From the NCBI GenBank assembly GCA_039796495.1, contig JBDKJQ010000055.1, forward strand, positions 1-24,571: a stretch of 24,571 nucleotides of DNA, written 5' to 3'. Made by a program: the position numbers and the translations under genes. The notes under the pieces are model-generated. The model worked only from the letters and a program-made list of their open reading frames with translations. It did not search any database and was not told where the DNA came from. The DNA is from ARS1285 sp039796495 (GTDB taxonomy: Archaea; Nanobdellota; Nanobdellia; Pacearchaeales; GW2011-AR1). Below, piece after piece: positions 22,104 to 24,571 of the stretch (the stretch's first letter is position 1; every line of letters starts with the position of its first letter).

Positions 22104-22280
22104 ATGAAAATAATAAAAGCCCCTTCTAAAAGTGTTGTCAATAAAGAAGGTAAAAAAGTAGAATATGAAAAATTCTTAATTAATCTTCCTAAAAAGATTG
22201 TGGAAGAATCTGGATTTTTAAACAAACCTCTAAAAGTAGAATTAAAAAATATGAAGATTATAATCAGTCAAGAGATTTAA
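22104..22280 (+). CDS. AbrB/SpoVT-like small DNA-binding protein, IS passenger
   Basis: A 58-residue protein. KFLINLPKKIVEESGF followed by KPLKVELKNMKIIIS (about residues 23-55) fits the swapped-hairpin AbrB pattern (IPKEIREKLGL...VEVEVEDGKIII), typical of antitoxins and archaeal transcription regulators. It is likely a dimeric DNA-binding protein. It lies in the IS with a toxSAS-like gene, pointing tail-to-tail with it and overlapping it by 17 bp, which is unusual for a toxin-antitoxin pair. An antitoxin or autoregulator role is inference. Confidence 0.6.
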   Translation: MKIIKAPSKSVVNKEGKKVEYEKFLINLPKKIVEESGFLNKPLKVELKNMKIIISQEI

Positions 22281-23325
22281 TAATTTTTCTTAAATTATCA
22301 ATGAATTCATCCGTATCTGCAAAATAATTTCTATATCCATATGTCAATTCTTTTATGTTGTTAGCACCAACCAAAACAACATCACAATCCTTGTTATTTG
22401 CATTAATCTTTTCTTGTGAAGATAATTCTTCATTTGCCTTTGCCCATCCCTCTTTATCGTTTTTGAATGCCATATAATTAATATTTTTATTTTTTATATC
22501 TAACTTTAATACAAACAAGGAATTTTTTTTATCTCTTAAATGAGCTACTGTCGCTTTCCATGCAATCATTCTCTCTATAACGTTTAATTCTTTTTCCAGC
22601 TTTTTTATTTCAGTATAAAGTTCTTGTTTATTTAAAGGCGTACCTTCAACCATAGGACATTTTTCAATCATAGCAAAAGCAGAACTTACTAGTTTGAAAA
22701 AATGTTTCCATTTCGGGTCTCCAAGACCAAATTTAATTCTTTGATGATTGAATAAATCGTTGGTTTCTAATGCCGTCGCCCATATATGTTGAAGTTGTGA
22801 CCTTATTTGTATCTCAATAAGTTTATCGTTGAATACCCTCCCAACTTTATTTCTGCTATAATAAGCATAGACCATATGTATACTTCTATAACCATCTGAC
22901 TTAGGATTGTTGATATAATTTTTTTCTCTTGATTTTATTCTCTTGTGCCTCTTATTCTTACTGATATATTGCTCTGCTAGTTTTCTTGCTAACTCCACAT
23001 CAGGCATAACTACTCTGCAACCCCCTACATCCTCAATACGTGAGAGTTTCATATTAGGAAATCTATCTAACTTTATTAGAATTGCCTTTACTCTTTTTAA
23101 TCTCTGAACACAGACGGCATTTGGTGAGACTTCTAAAGCTAAATTTTTTACATTTTTCATAATTATGTGCAAAGGGTAAGCATGTGAAGCTCTCCAATTA
23201 TTGAATGTATTAAATGCTTCAATTTCTTCGGGGGAATTTTCTTCCAATTTTCTTTTCCCTCTTAATATTTCCCCAATTCTGTTTACATTATTTTTCGAAT
23301 AGTCTCCGGGCTTTACCCATTCCAT
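22264..23325 (-). CDS. RelA/SpoT-domain nucleotide pyrophosphotransferase, toxSAS-like, IS passenger
   Basis: A 353-residue protein. NNWRASHAYPL (42-52) and VQRLKRVKAILIKLDRFPNMKLS (73-95) match the N-terminal signature of single-domain RelA/SpoT proteins found in defence and toxin-antitoxin loci. The synthetase core is intact: SRIEDVGGCRVV with D99, DGYRSIH (144-150), EIQIR (171-175), and H180 and E187 in LQHIWATALE. There is no HD hydrolase domain, so it can only synthesise. Residues ~195-353 are an extra helical and alpha/beta tail, about where CapRel-type proteins carry a fused antitoxin/sensor. The activity could be (p)ppGpp/(p)ppApp synthesis or tRNA-CCA pyrophosphorylation. Divergent from the transposase. 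Confidence 0.82.
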   Translation of the reverse strand: MEWVKPGDYSKNNVNRIGEILRGKRKLEENSPEEIEAFNTFNNWRASHAYPLHIIMKNVKNLALEVSPNAVCVQRLKRVKAILIKLDRFPNMKLSRIEDVGGCRVVMPDVELARKLAEQYISKNKRHKRIKSREKNYINNPKSDGYRSIHMVYAYYSRNKVGRVFNDKLIEIQIRSQLQHIWATALETNDLFNHQRIKFGLGDPKWKHFFKLVSSAFAMIEKCPMVEGTPLNKQELYTEIKKLEKELNVIERMIAWKATVAHLRDKKNSLFVLKLDIKNKNINYMAFKNDKEGWAKANEELSSQEKINANNKDCDVVLVGANNIKELTYGYRNYFADTDEFIDNLRKIIKSLD

Positions 23326-23349
23326 TATCTCTCCAGTAAATTGTACTAT

Positions 23350-23358
23350 CTTTTATGG
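23350..23358 (-). promoter_or_regulatory. TATA-like box for the RelA/SpoT gene
   Basis: CCATAAAAG on the minus strand, about 29 bp before ATG 23325, inside the first operator-like repeat. Confidence 0.5.
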
Positions 23359-23431
23359 TACAAAATATAAAATATACTAGTTTTTATGGTATAAAAATCT
23401 TTTTTATACTATATTTTATGGTACCGAAAAG

Positions 23432-23440
23432 TATATAAAG
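23432..23440 (+). promoter_or_regulatory. TATA-like box for the transposase
   Basis: TATATAAAG centred 25 bp before ATG 23461, between the third and fourth repeats. Confidence 0.6.
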
Positions 23441-23460
23441 TATATTTTGTACTAGTTTTT

Positions 23461-24372
23461 ATGGTACCGAATAATATTATTTGTCCGCATTGCAAGAAAT
23501 CAGACATAGTGAAACGAGGCACATTTCAAACGAAAGCTCACGGCAAACAACAAAGATATTTCTGTAAAAACTGCAACAAAAAGTTTATTCCTCATACAGC
23601 TTTCTACCGTATGAGAAACACACCTCAAAAGATAACGTTGTGTTTGGATTTATTTTATAGAGGCATAAGCACAAGAAAGGTACAAGAGCATTTACAAACG
23701 TTCTATCCACATAATTCAGACCATTCAACGATTTTACGGTGGATTTGGAGATACGCTAAACTGATTTCAACTTTTACCAACAAGTTAAAACTGAACGTGG
23801 GGAAAGAAGTGCAGGTAGATGAGGTCGAATACAAAAGAAGACTATTTCATACGAAAGGTGGCAAAGGTGCAGAAAAGAATTGGTTTATTGACAGCATTGA
23901 CCCGAAAACAAAATTCATGCTCGGCTCTGAATACGCTAAATCACGAGATAGTGCGAACATCAAGACAGTTGTAAACAGAATAAAGGAAAGAACGGACAAA
24001 CAAATAGAGATGGTTACAACAGACGGATTAAACGCTTATGATAGCGTTGTCAAAAGCGTATTCGGTTACAATAACAAATTAGGCAGATACAATGTGTATC
24101 ACAAGAAAGTAATCGTTTCCGAAAGCGATAGCGTGTTTAATTATCCTATTGAGAGATTACATAATAACATTCGCCACAGAACAAAAACCTTTCGAGGTTT
24201 TCACGGCTCAATACAAAGTGCTAATCTGATTTTAAAAGGTTATGAGACTTATTACAACTTCATAACTAAGCATCAGACGATAAATTGTTGTCCGTATGAA
24301 TTAGCTTGTCCTGATTTGAAATTAACGAGTAAGAATAAATGGTTGGAATTGATTGAAAGGAGTTTCAGTTAA
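23461..24372 (+). CDS. DDE transposase with N-terminal zinc ribbon (IS6/IS1-like)
   Basis: A 303-residue protein. Residues 8-38 form a CX2C...CX2C zinc ribbon (C8, C11, C35, C38), followed by a helix-turn-helix region ending HSTILRWIWRY. The RNase-H-like catalytic core has D120 (VQVDEVEY), D188 (VTTDGLNAY) and E231 (IERLHNNIRHRTKTFRGF). The IER(L/F)H...R.K...G segment and overall length resemble DDE_Tnp_IS240/IS6 proteins of archaea, while the zinc ribbon recalls IS1 InsA. All catalytic residues are present, so it is probably active. It moves the element delimited by the 24-bp repeats. Confidence 0.87.
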   Translation: MVPNNIICPHCKKSDIVKRGTFQTKAHGKQQRYFCKNCNKKFIPHTAFYRMRNTPQKITLCLDLFYRGISTRKVQEHLQTFYPHNSDHSTILRWIWRYAKLISTFTNKLKLNVGKEVQVDEVEYKRRLFHTKGGKGAEKNWFIDSIDPKTKFMLGSEYAKSRDSANIKTVVNRIKERTDKQIEMVTTDGLNAYDSVVKSVFGYNNKLGRYNVYHKKVIVSESDSVFNYPIERLHNNIRHRTKTFRGFHGSIQSANLILKGYETYYNFITKHQTINCCPYELACPDLKLTSKNKWLELIERSFS

Positions 24373-24388
24373 TTTTTTTGCTTGAGAA

Positions 24389-24412
24389 AAGACCAATTAA
24401 CGCACCAATGTA
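24389..24412 (-). repeat. Right terminal inverted repeat of the IS
   Basis: Exact reverse complement of 22028-22051, starting 16 bp after the transposase stop codon. Confidence 0.88.
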
Positions 24413-24421
24413 TGATTATGC
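24413..24421 (+). repeat. 9-bp target-site duplication, right copy
   Basis: TGATTATGC directly outside the right inverted repeat, identical to 22019-22027. Confidence 0.85.
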
Positions 24422-24426
24422 TGTAT

Positions 24427-24452
24427 AGCCCAGCGACATATGTCGTAGGGCT
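24427..24452. repeat. Palindromic hairpin element, right copy
   Basis: An AGCCC/GGGCT stem encloses the 12-bp palindrome CGACATATGTCG. It is homologous, in inverted orientation, to 91-116. It overlaps the stop codon of the partial integrase, so it may be that element's end or a hairpin at the 3' end of its mRNA. Confidence 0.55.
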
Positions 24453-24571
24453 AAAATAATTTATGAAATGCGAAATAAATGTCGGCAGGACATTTATTTT
24501 CTAGACTTGTATGCGGTCTGAAATGATTATACCTCATTCTGAAATGTTCAGCATTATTGCAGAATTTCATT
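24451..24571 (-). CDS. C-terminal end of an rve-type integrase/transposase (partial)
   Basis: A minus-strand frame enters from the right edge and ends at TAG 24451-24453, giving about 39 residues. NHFRPHTSLENKCPADIY matches the YN..RPH.SL...TPAE.Y tail of IS3/IS481-type transposases of the rve (integrase core) superfamily. The in-frame ATG at 24568-24570 is internal; the catalytic core must lie beyond the window. It is unrelated to the transposase of the complete IS 80 bp away, so two elements sit side by side. Confidence 0.7.
   Translation of the reverse strand, partial: MKFCNNAEHFRMRYNHFRPHTSLENKCPADIYFAFHKLF
24473..24499. repeat. 11-bp perfect inverted repeat inside the partial integrase
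   Basis: AAATAAATGTC (24473-24483) and GACATTTATTT (24489-24499) flank the loop GGCAG. It lies within coding sequence, 20 bp from the hairpin at the stop codon. Confidence 0.45.

Larger units (their letters stand above)
23344..23468. repeat. Four operator-like repeats between the RelA/SpoT gene and the transposase
   Basis: Imperfect direct repeats of the form TACTA-nn-TTTTATGGTA(C) start at 23344, 23375, 23407 and 23450. The spacings of 31, 32 and 43 bp are close to 3, 3 and 4 helical turns. Copy 1 overlaps the TATA box of the RelA/SpoT gene; copy 4 covers the ATG of the transposase. This is the layout of cooperative repressor sites controlling both genes. The AbrB-like protein of the same element is the obvious candidate binder (inference). 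Confidence 0.65.
22028..24412 (+). mobile_element. Complete 2,385-bp insertion sequence with passenger genes
   Basis: Both ends carry a perfect 24-bp inverted repeat (22028-22051 and 24389-24412) directly flanked by the 9-bp direct repeat TGATTATGC. These boundaries enclose three genes: an AbrB-like small protein, a RelA/SpoT-domain protein and a zinc-ribbon DDE transposase. The transposase needs only about 0.95 kb, so about 1.3 kb is cargo. Zinc ribbon plus DDE and a 9-bp duplication recall the IS1/IS6-type groups, but the family is not settled. Intact ends and frames suggest a recent insertion. Confidence 0.88.

Noticed and set aside
23344..23468. Possible CRISPR array
   Set aside because: Repeats are only 17-19 bp, imperfect, overlap promoters and a start codon, and the spacers are short and A/T-rich with no cas genes.
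24473..24499. Intrinsic (bacterial-type) terminator
   Set aside because: The stem is A/T-rich and lies inside coding sequence; no U-tract follows in the transcribed direction.

Overview
The window reads as an AT-rich archaeal chromosome segment, most likely from a DPANN-type archaeon (Woesearchaeota/Pacearchaeota-like; the phylum is inference). The best evidence is promoter geometry. Almost every gene has an A/T-only TATA-like box centred 23-30 bp before an ATG, usually with no Shine-Dalgarno motif, as expected for leaderless archaeal mRNAs. The tyrosine recombinase is also of the archaeal XerA kind. Genes are mostly single transcription units on both strands, with a few ATGA-coupled pairs and many 3' ends that abut or overlap.

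Positions 172-18699 hold a surface-glycan (glycosylation/sulfation) island: two SAM methyltransferases, a divergent NodB-type deacetylase, a CapD/WbpM-type UDP-sugar 4,6-dehydratase, and a fused pyruvate kinase-like/ATP sulfurylase protein sharing a promoter region with a sulfotransferase. It also holds GT4 and GT2 glycosyltransferases, a B12-type radical SAM enzyme convergent with a 2Fe-2S ferredoxin, a GmhA-type sedoheptulose-7-phosphate isomerase, a Nudix-like protein coupled to an inositol-monophosphatase-fold phosphatase, a GDP-mannose-4,6-dehydratase-like enzyme, an RmlD-like reductase, a fused HddC-HddA nucleotidyltransferase/kinase and a GT-C membrane glycosyltransferase. Together these suggest supply of GDP-heptose (perhaps 6-deoxy-heptose) and sulfate groups for a glycan assembled at the membrane.

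Positions 18804-21980 are mixed: a small membrane protein, XerA coupled to a HAD hydrolase, a TPR protein with a C-terminal Swt1-like HEPN domain (RNase-like Rx4H motif) whose 5' end looks frameshifted or uses a rare ATT start, a membrane-anchored or secreted thermonuclease, and a 58-residue membrane protein.

Positions 22028-24412 form a complete 2,385-bp insertion sequence. It has 24-bp perfect terminal inverted repeats and is flanked by 9-bp direct repeats. Besides a zinc-ribbon/DDE transposase it carries two passengers: a 58-residue AbrB-like protein and a RelA/SpoT-domain protein resembling toxic small alarmone synthetases (toxSAS). A TATGGTAC motif recurs at the promoters of all three genes, and four copies of a longer form are spaced by about three, three and four DNA turns. 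This looks like a mobile element with its own toxin-like gene and regulator, and is the strongest candidate here for an undescribed system. The right edge holds the C-terminus of a second, unrelated integrase-type transposase. A hairpin at each edge of the window shares its core and shows compensatory base-pair changes.

No gene-free stretch exceeds about 200 bases. I saw no tRNA, rRNA or CRISPR array.
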